DNA of 64,000 nucleotides, taken from assembly GCF_900106805.1 (NCBI RefSeq), contig NZ_FNNP01000001.1, positions 1,054,001 through 1,118,000 on the forward strand. Reading direction: 5' to 3'. The stretch comes from Ruegeria halocynthiae (GTDB lineage: Bacteria > Pseudomonadota > Alphaproteobacteria > Rhodobacterales > Rhodobacteraceae). The notes under the pieces are model-generated. The model was given only the letters and a program-made list of their open reading frames with translations, was not told where the DNA came from and did no database searches. The number at the start of each line of letters is the position of its first letter. Positions within the stretch are counted from its first letter, which is position 1. Shown here piece by piece: positions 45,281 to 53,935 of the stretch. Both the position numbers and the translations under genes were made by a program.

Positions 45281-45736
45281 TCATTTCGCAACAGCATTTG
45301 CGTAGCATTCGCCCAGAACATAATCCCAGCCGCTATCGTAACCGGTGCGCTTACCTGTTGCCTCCGTTGCCCAAACTTCCCAGCCCGAATGCGTTAATGT
45401 CACTTTGGTCTGCCCGTCTCCATAGGTCTCAAACCTGATTTCGACCTGCGTTGGGCGGTCTTTGTTTGTGCCGGGGTGCCAGCTAAAAGTCAGCCGGGCA
45501 CCCTCTTCAAAGACCAACACTGTACCCCAATCTGCGCGCGCGCCGTCGAACATTTTTTCATACACCGCGCCGCCGACCCGAGGTTCGATCACAACCGCCA
45601 GCGCAGGCTGACCTTGTGAGGCAGACACGGCATGCCCGTACAAGGGCCACCATTTGGCGATCCGGTTTACGAAGATATCAAAAGCGCGCTCTGGCACCGC
45701 GTTCACGACAATTGTTTTGATGATTGGGTCGATCAT
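45281..45736 (-). CDS. SRPBCC (AHSA1-like) domain protein
   Basis: A 151-residue START-fold protein (VNAVPERAFDIFVNRIAKWW, then VYEKMFDGARADWGTVLVFE and TLTHSGWEVWA). AHSA1-like proteins of this size often sit next to ArsR regulators and bind hydrophobic ligands. The role is unknown. It overlaps the arsR gene by four bases and is probably co-expressed with it. Confidence 0.85.
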   Translation of the reverse strand: MIDPIIKTIVVNAVPERAFDIFVNRIAKWWPLYGHAVSASQGQPALAVVIEPRVGGAVYEKMFDGARADWGTVLVFEEGARLTFSWHPGTNKDRPTQVEIRFETYGDGQTKVTLTHSGWEVWATEATGKRTGYDSGWDYVLGECYANAVAK

Positions 45737-46041
45737 GCGTCTCGTCCTTTGTTTACCTCGGCGGCGAAGCTCTCCAAGGCGTCCGACCAGTACCGCTCAA
45801 GCCAGGCGCGCAAATCCGCCAGCCCTTCGGGCCGTGCGGCATAGATCCGCCGCGTACCCTCGGCCCGGCAAACCACCAGTCCAGCATCAGATAGGACCTT
45901 CAGATGTTGTGAGACCGCCGGGCGGCTCACAGGTAAGTCTGCGGCCAGATCGCCAACGGCCCGAGGGCATTCGGCGACGGCCTCAAAGACCTGACGGCGG
46001 GTGGAATCGCCAAGCGCTGAGAACATATTATCGTAAGCCAT
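45733..46041 (-). CDS. ArsR-family regulator
   Basis: A 102-residue winged-helix regulator (STRRQVFEAVAECPRAVGDL then PVSRPAVSQHLKVLSDAGLV). It has no cysteine pair of the arsenic type, so it is probably not a metal sensor. It is followed, with a four-base overlap, by an AHSA1-like gene; such pairs are common in actinobacteria and alphaproteobacteria. A 17-base palindrome lies at its start. Confidence 0.9.
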   Translation of the reverse strand: MAYDNMFSALGDSTRRQVFEAVAECPRAVGDLAADLPVSRPAVSQHLKVLSDAGLVVCRAEGTRRIYAARPEGLADLRAWLERYWSDALESFAAEVNKGRDA

Positions 46042-46057
46042 TACTTACGGTAAGTAA
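46041..46057 (-). promoter_or_regulatory. Candidate ArsR autoregulatory operator
   Basis: Perfect palindrome TTACTTAC-G-GTAAGTAA overlapping the arsR start codon (cat 46039-46041). Its position suggests autoregulation by the ArsR protein; binding is inferred. Confidence 0.55.
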
Positions 46058-46119
46058 AAGCTAACGTTAGGTCAAGATCAGTGCGTGACACCATTAAATT
46101 CGCGCGATAAGGGGATGGA

Positions 46120-47022
46120 ATGGTTCAACAACCGACGAAACAAGATTGGAGCGGTGTATTTACGCTCGGCCTCATTTGGGGTGGTACGTTCATGGTGGTT
46201 GCCATGGCGCTTGAAGGGTATGGGCCGGTCACAGTTGCAACTTCGCGAACAACATTAGGGGCCGTAATGCTCCTGATATTAATGCGCCTCACCGGGCGGC
46301 GCATCCCTGCGTTGACGCCACCTCTGATTGGTTCAATCTTCTCGATCGGCATTCTGTCGACAGCAGTGCCCTTTATGTTGCTCAGCTGGGGCCAACAATA
46401 TGTCCCATCAGCCTTTGCGGGCCTGTCTATGGCCGCGATTCCGCTGATGGTGTTGCCACTGGCGCATTTATTCTCGGACGAACCGATGAACCTGCGGCGT
46501 CTGATCGGCGTCTGCCTTGGATTCTCTGGCGCGCTTGTGTTGATTGGGCCCGGTTTGGCGCAGCTGGGTCAAGGTACCCAACCGCTGTCGCAACTTGCCT
46601 GCGTAACGGCAGCACTTTGCTATGCCTGCTCGTCAATCCTGACCCGTCGGTGCCCGCCGATTGACCCGATGGCATTGGCCGCCCTGACGTTGCTGGTTGG
46701 TGCGGTACTGTTGATTCCGATCATGCTGCTGACCGAGGGCCTGCCATCCTGGCAGGGTACGCGACCCAGCGTGGCATTGATCGTTCTGGGCCTTGTTCCC
46801 ACGGCCTTTGCCAACCTGCTGCGCGTTTCCATCACCCGCAGCGCCGGGTCGGTTTTTCTGACGCTGGTAAACTACCAAGTGCCTATCTGGTCGATGGTCT
46901 TCGGGGCGTTGGTACTGTCCGAGGCCTTGCCGCTGCGATTTTACATCGCGCTGGCCATGATCCTGACCGGGTTGGCCATCAGCCAGTGGTTCACCCTGCA
47001 GAAAATGCTTCTAAGGCGCTAA
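46120..47022 (+). CDS. EamA/DMT family transporter
   Basis: A 300-residue membrane protein with about ten hydrophobic segments in two EamA repeats ([40 protein letters not shown]). Substrate unknown. Start ATG 46120-46122 with GGGGATGG upstream. It converges on glmM, overlapping its 3' end by four bases. Confidence 0.9.
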   Translation: MVQQPTKQDWSGVFTLGLIWGGTFMVVAMALEGYGPVTVATSRTTLGAVMLLILMRLTGRRIPALTPPLIGSIFSIGILSTAVPFMLLSWGQQYVPSAFAGLSMAAIPLMVLPLAHLFSDEPMNLRRLIGVCLGFSGALVLIGPGLAQLGQGTQPLSQLACVTAALCYACSSILTRRCPPIDPMALAALTLLVGAVLLIPIMLLTEGLPSWQGTRPSVALIVLGLVPTAFANLLRVSITRSAGSVFLTLVNYQVPIWSMVFGALVLSEALPLRFYIALAMILTGLAISQWFTLQKMLLRR

Positions 47023-48362
47023 CCGGCTACCGCCTCGACCTCAGCGACGATCCCGTCGACCACTTGGTTCAGCAGGGCGGCATCCTCGCATTCGGCCATG
47101 ACACGGATCAGGGGTTCAGTCCCCGACTTACGGATCAACAATCGCCCCTGCCCGTTCAACTGCGCCTCGGCCTCGGAGATGGCGGTCTTGACCGTGGCGG
47201 CATCTAACGGAGCCTGCCCAGCTGTGAACCGCACATTCTTTAGCAATTGCGGCACCGTTTCGAACTGGCGCGACAACTCCGAGGCCTTCTTTTCGGATTG
47301 GACCATCTCGGCCAAAAAATGCAGCCCGGCCATCAGCCCGTCGCCGGTCGTGGCATAGTCGCTCATCACGATATGGCCAGACTGTTCACCACCAAGGTTA
47401 AACCCGCCCTCGCGCATCCGTTCAACCACATAGCGATCACCAACCGCGGTTCGTTCCAGCCGCAGCCCTTGCCCGGCCAAATGCCGTTCGAGCCCAAGGT
47501 TCGACATCACCGTCGCCACCAACGCCCCACCTTTAAGCTGATCGTCCCGCGACCAGGCGCTTGCCAGCAGCGCCATCAACTGATCCCCGTCGGCGACCTT
47601 GCCGGTTTCGTCAATCACCACGACACGATCGGCATCCCCATCCAGACAAATGCCCACATCCGCGCCATGCGCGACAACGGTCTCAGCAGCAATGCGCGGC
47701 TGTGTGGAACCGCAACCAAGGTTGATATTCTTGCCGTCAGGCGCGATGCCGATTGGGATCACATCCGCGCCCAACTCCCATAGGACCTCGGGCGCGGTCC
47801 GGTGCGCCGCGCCATTGGCACAGTCGACCACTACCTTCAGTCCATCCAGTCGCAGATTGCGCGGCAGAGACGATTTTACCCGCTCGCCATAGCGAAACCG
47901 CGCATCATCGACTCGACGGGCCCGGCCAATGTTCTTCGCCTGCGCCGGTTGCACGCCCTCTTCGATCAACCGTTCAATGTCAATTTCGGCCTGATCTGAC
48001 AGCTTGAACCCGTCCGGTCCAAAGAACTTGATTCCGTTATCCTCGGCCGGGTTGTGGCTGGCCGAGATCATCACCCCCAGATCAGCCCGCATCGAGCGGG
48101 TCATCAGCCCAACCGCTGGTGTCGGCACCGGGCCCAGAAGCAGCACGTTCATCCCGGTCGAAGTCAGGCCGGCCGTCAGAGCATTTTCCAACATATAACC
48201 CGAAAGCCGGGTATCCTTGCCGATGACGACCCGGTGCACACCCGAGGCATCACGGCGGAAATACCGGCCAACTGCCGCGCCCATGCGCAATGCCATCTCT
48301 GCCGTCATCGGGTGCGTATTTGCGGTCCCCCGCACCCCGTCGGTACCAAACAGCTTGCGCAT
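47019..48362 (-). CDS. glmM: Phosphoglucosamine mutase
   Basis: A 447-residue alpha-D-phosphohexomutase. The phosphoserine is Ser102 in [12 protein letters not shown], the metal loop is [11 protein letters not shown] and the substrate loop is GEQSGHIVM. It converts glucosamine-6-P to glucosamine-1-P for peptidoglycan and LPS precursors. folP lies 33 bases upstream on the same strand and is probably in one operon with it, an order common in proteobacteria. It links to the amino-sugar island, whose route also passes through glucosamine-6-P. Confidence 0.97.
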   Translation of the reverse strand: MRKLFGTDGVRGTANTHPMTAEMALRMGAAVGRYFRRDASGVHRVVIGKDTRLSGYMLENALTAGLTSTGMNVLLLGPVPTPAVGLMTRSMRADLGVMISASHNPAEDNGIKFFGPDGFKLSDQAEIDIERLIEEGVQPAQAKNIGRARRVDDARFRYGERVKSSLPRNLRLDGLKVVVDCANGAAHRTAPEVLWELGADVIPIGIAPDGKNINLGCGSTQPRIAAETVVAHGADVGICLDGDADRVVVIDETGKVADGDQLMALLASAWSRDDQLKGGALVATVMSNLGLERHLAGQGLRLERTAVGDRYVVERMREGGFNLGGEQSGHIVMSDYATTGDGLMAGLHFLAEMVQSEKKASELSRQFETVPQLLKNVRFTAGQAPLDAATVKTAISEAEAQLNGQGRLLIRKSGTEPLIRVMAECEDAALLNQVVDGIVAEVEAVAG

Positions 48363-48395
48363 AAGTCGTTCTCCTGAAAATTCCTTATGCCCGGA

Positions 48396-49394
48396 TTACC
48401 GGACGGCGGCCCAAAGACGCAAGGCCTGAGCGGTTTCAGCCACGTCATGTACGCGGATAATCTGCACGCCCTGAGACAATCCCGCCAGAGCAACGGCAAT
48501 TGAACCCGGCGCGCGCGCATCCTTGCGCGGCTCTTTGCCGATCTGGCCGATGAACCCCTTGCGCGAAACACCCAGCAAGATCGGGCAACCCAACCCATGA
48601 AACAGGCTGAGATTTTGTAGAAGCCTAAGGTTATGATCCGTGTTCTTGCCGAACCCGATGCCGGGATCGACGACAATCAGATCACGGCTCAGCCCAAGCC
48701 CTTCCAGATGCGCGATTTGCCCATCGAGAAAATCATAAACGTCCAGCAATACGTCATCATAATACGGCTCATCCTGCATCGTGGCCGGATCACCCTGCAT
48801 GTGCATCACACAGACCGGAGCCTTAACCTGCGCACAAAACGGCGCCAGCTGAGGGTCAAAGGTGAAGCCGGAAACATCATTGATCAGACCAGCACCCGCC
48901 TCCTGTGCCGCCTTTGCTACGCGGGCCTTGCGTGTGTCGATTGAGATCAGCGTATCCGACGCGGCACGGATCGCTTCGATCAGAGGCTGCGTGCGGGAAA
49001 TTTCTTTGTCTTCGGGCACGAAATCAGCACCCGGGCGCGTGGATTCGCCGCCGATGTCCAGAATGCTTGCCCCATGCGCCACCATATCGACGGCAGCGGC
49101 GCGCGCGGCATCAACAGAATTGTGCCGCCCGCCATCCGAGAAACTGTCTGGTGTTGCGTTCAGGATGCCCATGATCTGAGGCTGTGCCATATCCAACCCG
49201 GCAATTGGCGGGCGCGGCTGGGTCAGGCGGTCCAGTTGTTCCACGGGTATATCAACGGCTTCAACGATCTGCGAAATTCGCCCGCGCTGCAACCGTTCGG
49301 CCTGAGTAAACCACAGATTCTGCCCCGCCAGAGTCATTGCCGCATCAGGCCGCAATCGCCCGTGCTGGACCAATGGTCGGTAGTAAGCAGTCAC
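48396..49394 (-). CDS. folP: Dihydropteroate synthase
   Basis: A 332-residue TIM-barrel enzyme joining p-aminobenzoate to dihydropterin pyrophosphate. Key motifs are MGILNATPDSFSDGG, DIGGESTRPGA, INDVSGF, CVMHMQGDPATMQ and DPGIGFGKNTDHN. The first 55 residues are an N-terminal extension typical of Rhodobacterales. The start is GTG 49392-49394, overlapping the folB stop (GTGA), so folB and folP are coupled. Confidence 0.95.
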   Translation of the reverse strand: MTAYYRPLVQHGRLRPDAAMTLAGQNLWFTQAERLQRGRISQIVEAVDIPVEQLDRLTQPRPPIAGLDMAQPQIMGILNATPDSFSDGGRHNSVDAARAAAVDMVAHGASILDIGGESTRPGADFVPEDKEISRTQPLIEAIRAASDTLISIDTRKARVAKAAQEAGAGLINDVSGFTFDPQLAPFCAQVKAPVCVMHMQGDPATMQDEPYYDDVLLDVYDFLDGQIAHLEGLGLSRDLIVVDPGIGFGKNTDHNLRLLQNLSLFHGLGCPILLGVSRKGFIGQIGKEPRKDARAPGSIAVALAGLSQGVQIIRVHDVAETAQALRLWAAVR

Positions 49395-50311
49395 AATTGC
49401 GCCTGTTCCACCGGAACCGCGCGCAGCGGCGTTTTTGGGGCCGCGGGCAGGTCTGCGCCGATCACCAACAACTCGCTGGCCTCAAAGGTTGCCGCAAACC
49501 AAGCCGCAAGTGCGACGGCATCCGACGGCGCTGCCGATGGGCCATCCACTGCATCCAGCACGATCTTGGACGGTGCCCAGACGCAGATTTGGCCGTTTTT
49601 CATCGCCCAATCCAGCTCGGTTCGTGTTGACACGACCACACAGCGGTGATCCCGCGCCGCCAGAACCCAGGCGTTCTGTTCGATCGCCAATAAATCAATC
49701 CGGCGCTGAGTCATCACATGACCGGTCTGCGGCACCACCAGATCAGAGGCACCGGCGCACAGGATCAACGGGCGCTGTCGGCTCTCAAGCTGGTCGATCC
49801 AACCAGCCAGGTTGTCCGAGGCGATCGCGCTGTTCGACAGAAACACAAGCCGAGGGTGTGGGCGTTCTTCCTCGGTCACATCGTGATGCACGTTGTCTTT
49901 GCCACGCACGATCTCGACGCCCAAAGCCCCCGGGCCACGGTCCAGTTTCTCTATGCGAACAAAGGCCCTTACGGCCTGAGGTTCAAGCAAAATCCGTTCT
50001 GCTACGCGGTCAGCCAACGTTTCCAAAAGGTTCAACCGCTCCGCCGCCAGCTCAAACGCAATGGCCTCGGTCACCCGGTCATAGGACAGGATGCGGTCCA
50101 CATCATCGTCAATCGGATCGCTCAGCGGGCGCACCTCGACAACGATGTTGAAACAGATCCGCTGAGTCGTTCCTCGTTCAGCCTGAAACGCACCGATCTC
50201 GACCTCGACGATATGATCCCGCAACGAGATTCGATCCAGCGGACCGCGAGGCGCAGTTGCCTCGGACCGTTCGGACGGATGCGCAAAGGCAAGGCGGATT
50301 TCGGAACTCAT
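49391..50311 (-). CDS. folB: Dihydroneopterin aldolase fused to an amino-acid-kinase-like domain
   Basis: A 306-residue protein. Residues about 20-135 are a FolB domain (DRISLRDHIVEVEIGAFQAE, then LAERILLEPQAVRAFVRIEK with the catalytic region). The C-terminal part (about 145-290) is not in ordinary FolB. Its pattern (ILCAGASDLV, RRIDLLAIEQNAWVLAA, VWAPSKIVLDAV, then DAVALAAWFAA) resembles the uridylate/amino-acid kinase superfamily, especially MfnE-like proteins, but the usual N-terminal GGS nucleotide loop is lost. FolB makes hydroxymethyldihydropterin. The start is ATG 50309-50311; it overlaps folP. The fusion seems real but the second activity is inferred and may be lost. Confidence 0.85.
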   Translation of the reverse strand: MSSEIRLAFAHPSERSEATAPRGPLDRISLRDHIVEVEIGAFQAERGTTQRICFNIVVEVRPLSDPIDDDVDRILSYDRVTEAIAFELAAERLNLLETLADRVAERILLEPQAVRAFVRIEKLDRGPGALGVEIVRGKDNVHHDVTEEERPHPRLVFLSNSAIASDNLAGWIDQLESRQRPLILCAGASDLVVPQTGHVMTQRRIDLLAIEQNAWVLAARDHRCVVVSTRTELDWAMKNGQICVWAPSKIVLDAVDGPSAAPSDAVALAAWFAATFEASELLVIGADLPAAPKTPLRAVPVEQAQL

Positions 50312-50512
50312 GCGACGGACCTTTTCGGGCTCGGTGGACTGATCAGACCAATTTATTAGCTTCGCGGGCGTGTAGCACCGCAACAAACGCCATTCCAGCA
50401 TTTGATTGCGGCGTCAGTTGAACCGGAAATCGCAGGATTCTCAGCGAAGAGTCAATTCTTGAGCCACTGGCGGGCGGCACAAATTGCTGCGCGCCCCCTC
50501 GCTTTTCGTCAA

Positions 50513-51151
50513 TCAGTTGCTCGCGGTGCGATAATTGTGCTTGTAGAAGATGTGCACTCCAATGCGTGCAGTTTCCTTGTAAACCCGCGACCAAGACGGG
50601 CGAACCGCCCTGGTGTGATAGTGCGTAGCACCTGCCGTCATCTCTTCGGCCACACCGTCGATTGCGGCACGCGCCACCTTGGCCACACGCTCATACGCTC
50701 GTTTTTCGTTAATGACCTCTTTGTGGCCATCGCAAGTATAGGTGAACTGGCACTGGTACCGCTTGCCTGTCCCCTGCTTGATCACACCGCAGAGCGAGCT
50801 TGGAAAACGGCCGCTATCAACGCGATTCAGGATCACTTCGGCAACGGCGAATTGGCCGCGCACGCTTTCACCACGGGCTTCGAAGTACAGCGCTTCGGCA
50901 AGGCAGCGGAAATGTTCGTCACCATTCGCCTTTGGCTGTTGGTCCAACCAGCCCTTGGTATAAGAAACTTCGACTTTTTCCGGCGTTTTACGTGGCTTGA
51001 ACAGCTTCAGGTAGTCGCGGAAATTTTGTGCTGGCAACTCATTCCGTGTAACCAACTCAACAGACTTATCTTCGCCCCGCCTTTCAGCAATGGACAAACC
51101 AGGCAGCACGGTTGCTGCCATTACGGCAACAGCCACTATGTAGCGTCTCAT
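50513..51151 (-). CDS. SleB-type cell-wall hydrolase
   Basis: A 212-residue exported protein. A signal peptide (MRRYIVAVAVMAATVLPGLS) precedes a Hydrolase_2/SleB domain with CLAEALYFEARGESVRGQFA, in which the Glu is catalytic, and CQFTYTCDG. Such enzymes are lytic transglycosylases or amidases that cut peptidoglycan glycan strands. I chose ATG 51149-51151, where the signal peptide begins and GAGGTT lies upstream; a long in-frame extension to 51313 is not coding-like. It lies downstream of the PPDK-like gene but separated by 186 bases. Confidence 0.9.
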   Translation of the reverse strand: MRRYIVAVAVMAATVLPGLSIAERRGEDKSVELVTRNELPAQNFRDYLKLFKPRKTPEKVEVSYTKGWLDQQPKANGDEHFRCLAEALYFEARGESVRGQFAVAEVILNRVDSGRFPSSLCGVIKQGTGKRYQCQFTYTCDGHKEVINEKRAYERVAKVARAAIDGVAEEMTAGATHYHTRAVRPSWSRVYKETARIGVHIFYKHNYRTASN

Positions 51152-51337
51152 CAGATAACCTCGCACAGGCACATACGCGCCAAACCCTCCCCCGGCGGGC
51201 GCGACGAGGCTAATACCCCAGACGCAGCGAGACGTCCAGTTCTGATAAAAATGCAAGTGGATTCTTGCCCGTCGGACCGTATTTTTTCGGCCACAGGTCC
51301 ATCCCAAACCCACTATTTCTAGGGTTAAGGGGTCAAG

Positions 51338-53923
51338 TCAACCCCCAAGTTTGGACGAAATTGCCAGTTGAGCGGCAGACAGCCGAGCGACAGGCACACG
51401 GAACGGCGAACAGGACACATAGTCGAACCCGAGGTCCCTGCAGAGGGCGATTGATTCGGGGTTGCCACCATGTTCACCACAGACAGATAGCGTAACGTCA
51501 GGTTGTGCCTCGCGCCCGCGTTCAGCCCCTAGTTTCAACAACTCACCCACACCATCCGCATCCAGCACGTGAAACGGATCTTCGTTGAAGACCCCCAAAT
51601 TCACGTAAGCCGACATGAACCGCCCCGCATCGTCTCGCGACAATCCATAGGTCATTTGTGTCAAATCGTTGGTCCCAAAGCTGAGAAAGGCGGAATGAGG
51701 GGCAATCTCATTCGCGCGCAGACAGGCCCGGGGCGTTTCCACCATCACGCCCAGCCGATAATCGAACTCCTGCCCCTGTTCTGAGGCAACTTCGGCCGCG
51801 ACCGTATCAATCCGGGTTTTGACCAATTCAACCTCGCGCTTGGCCGAGACCAGCGGGATCATCACCTCGGGCACCACCGGCGCACCTTCCTTACTGGCCT
51901 CCAGCGTCGCTTCAAAGATGGCGCGGGCTTGCATGTCGTAGATTTCCGGCACGGTCACGCCCAAACGCACCCCGCGCAAACCCAGCATCGGATTGTATTC
52001 GCTCATCGCCTCGACCCGGCGCTCGACATCCGAAACCGGCAGATCCAGCGCCTCGGCCAGTTCTCGCTGTCCGGTGCGGGTGGTGGGCAGGAATTCGTGC
52101 AGAGGTGGATCAAACAGACGAATACAAACCGGCTGCCCCTCCATGATCCGAAACAATTGAACGAAATCCTGCCGCTGCATCGGCAGCAGGCGTTCCAGAA
52201 CAGCGGCCCGACCCGAGGGCGTTTGCGCAAAGATCATCTCACGCATTACGGTCAGGCGACCTGGATCAAAGAACATGTGCTCGGTCCGGCACAGACCAAT
52301 GCCCTGCGCCTGAAAGTTCCGCGCTGTTTGCGCATCGGCAGGCGTGTCAGCATTGGCCCGAATGGCGATGTCCCGCTCGGCATCGGCCCAACCCATCAGG
52401 GTTTGAAAGCAATCATCCAGCGCGGCCTCAAGCATCTCGGGTTGCCCGGCCAGAACCTGCCCGGACGTGCCATCAATGGTCAGGATATCACCTGTCTTGA
52501 ATACCCGTCCGTCAGGTGCATTCAGCATCTTTTTCTTGGTCTGAAACCGCATCTCGGACGCGCCAACAATACAGGGCAAGCCCAGACCCCGGCCAATCAC
52601 CGCCGCATGGCTGGTGATCCCGCCCTTTTCGGTCAACACCGCTACAGCAGCGTGCATCCCCCGCACGTCCTCGGGCGAGGTCTCGCGGCGCACAAGAATA
52701 CATGGCTCGCCCCGCGCGGCGCTGGCCTGCGCCTCGGCGGCGGTAAAGACGATCCGGCCCGTGGCGGCGCCAGGGCTGGCAGCGATACCGGCGGTCAGCA
52801 CATCACGCTCGGCCTCGGGGTGGACCTGCCGGTGCAGGAGTTCATTCAGCGAATGCGGATCAATGCGCATAACGGCCTCTTGCGGTGGGATGATGCCGTC
52901 TTCGGCCAGCCGCACCGCGATCCGCATCCCTGCCCGCGACCCGCGCGGCACCCGCACACCGTCCAGAATATGCACCTGCCCATTCTGTACCACGAACTCA
53001 ACCTGCATCTCTTCGCGCAGCTTTTCGCGCATCAGCGCGGCGTTGGCCTTGAGGTCTGCGAAAGCCTCGGGCGCCACATCCTCTAGCGATGGTCCGCGAT
53101 CATCCTTTTCAAGATACAGTGCGGCAACGCCTTCGCCCAGCGCATCTCGCCCCTGACTCTGGCTCAGGTACCGGCCCGTGATCTGAGGCAAACCCGTTGC
53201 CGGATCAATCAGTTGCAACACGCCCGAGCCGCATTCGCCTTGCCCGACACCCGGAATCATCTCCTGAACCACCAGCCCAAGTCCGGCATCCGCAGGTGCG
53301 CCCTTGGCCTGGCGCAACAGCCGCGCCGAGGTGCCATCCCACGCCCGCGCCATCGACCGCAGCACGCCAATCAGCTGATCACCCCGATCCTGGGGAAACG
53401 CCTCGTCGGTTTCATCCTCATAGGCCCGCAAGGACAGGCTCAATCCTTCGCGCCCGTCCGCCTCGATATCATCGAACACATCCGGGTCCAGCCGTGCAAC
53501 ATGCAGCGCATAGCTCTGCACAAATCGCCGATAGAGCGCCGCTGCCGCATCCCGCCCCATATCCGCCGACCGATCCAGATAGCGGGCATCGTTCATACCG
53601 ATATTCAGCACCGCCCCCGGCCCGCCCCAATCGGGGTCTTCCGAACTGGGCCGTACACACAACAGCGTCTCGGCATCGAACTGTTCCATAATCGCCGCAA
53701 TATCGGGAATGTCGCCCTTGGCAATTTGCTGCACCGCGTCAAAAGACAGCGCCACCGTGCGCGGCACTGGCATATCCAGCCGGACCAGACGTTGCAGACA
53801 CTTCGCCCTGCCGCCATGGGTATTGGCGTGCATGGGCGCTTTCGAAGTAATAAGCGTTGTATGCGGATTATTCTGCACTGCGGCACCTTTTGGTTTCACC
53901 GCAGCATAAGCCCCTGCGCCCAT
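51338..53923 (-). CDS. ppdK: PPDK-like PEP-utilising enzyme
   Basis: An 861-residue protein with the three PPDK domains: an ATP-grasp N-terminal domain, a swivelling phospho-His domain (GGITSHAAVIGRGLGLPCIV, His about residue 430) and a C-terminal PEP-binding TIM barrel (LSFGTNDLTQMTYGLSRDDA and VCGEHGG with the Cys). It should interconvert ATP, pyruvate and phosphate with AMP, PEP and pyrophosphate. The ATP-grasp domain is divergent: the usual RSGA and LQTR nucleotide motifs read RPSSEDPD and ILDGV here. It follows glyS at 12 bases, so the two are co-transcribed. Confidence 0.87.
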   Translation of the reverse strand: MGAGAYAAVKPKGAAVQNNPHTTLITSKAPMHANTHGGRAKCLQRLVRLDMPVPRTVALSFDAVQQIAKGDIPDIAAIMEQFDAETLLCVRPSSEDPDWGGPGAVLNIGMNDARYLDRSADMGRDAAAALYRRFVQSYALHVARLDPDVFDDIEADGREGLSLSLRAYEDETDEAFPQDRGDQLIGVLRSMARAWDGTSARLLRQAKGAPADAGLGLVVQEMIPGVGQGECGSGVLQLIDPATGLPQITGRYLSQSQGRDALGEGVAALYLEKDDRGPSLEDVAPEAFADLKANAALMREKLREEMQVEFVVQNGQVHILDGVRVPRGSRAGMRIAVRLAEDGIIPPQEAVMRIDPHSLNELLHRQVHPEAERDVLTAGIAASPGAATGRIVFTAAEAQASAARGEPCILVRRETSPEDVRGMHAAVAVLTEKGGITSHAAVIGRGLGLPCIVGASEMRFQTKKKMLNAPDGRVFKTGDILTIDGTSGQVLAGQPEMLEAALDDCFQTLMGWADAERDIAIRANADTPADAQTARNFQAQGIGLCRTEHMFFDPGRLTVMREMIFAQTPSGRAAVLERLLPMQRQDFVQLFRIMEGQPVCIRLFDPPLHEFLPTTRTGQRELAEALDLPVSDVERRVEAMSEYNPMLGLRGVRLGVTVPEIYDMQARAIFEATLEASKEGAPVVPEVMIPLVSAKREVELVKTRIDTVAAEVASEQGQEFDYRLGVMVETPRACLRANEIAPHSAFLSFGTNDLTQMTYGLSRDDAGRFMSAYVNLGVFNEDPFHVLDADGVGELLKLGAERGREAQPDVTLSVCGEHGGNPESIALCRDLGFDYVSCSPFRVPVARLSAAQLAISSKLGG

Positions 53924-53935
53924 GGCGCAAGGGCG

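Noticed and set aside
46061..46070. Palindrome CTAACGTTAG near the arsR start
   Set aside because: Ten bases only, no second copy and adjacent to a better 17-base palindrome.
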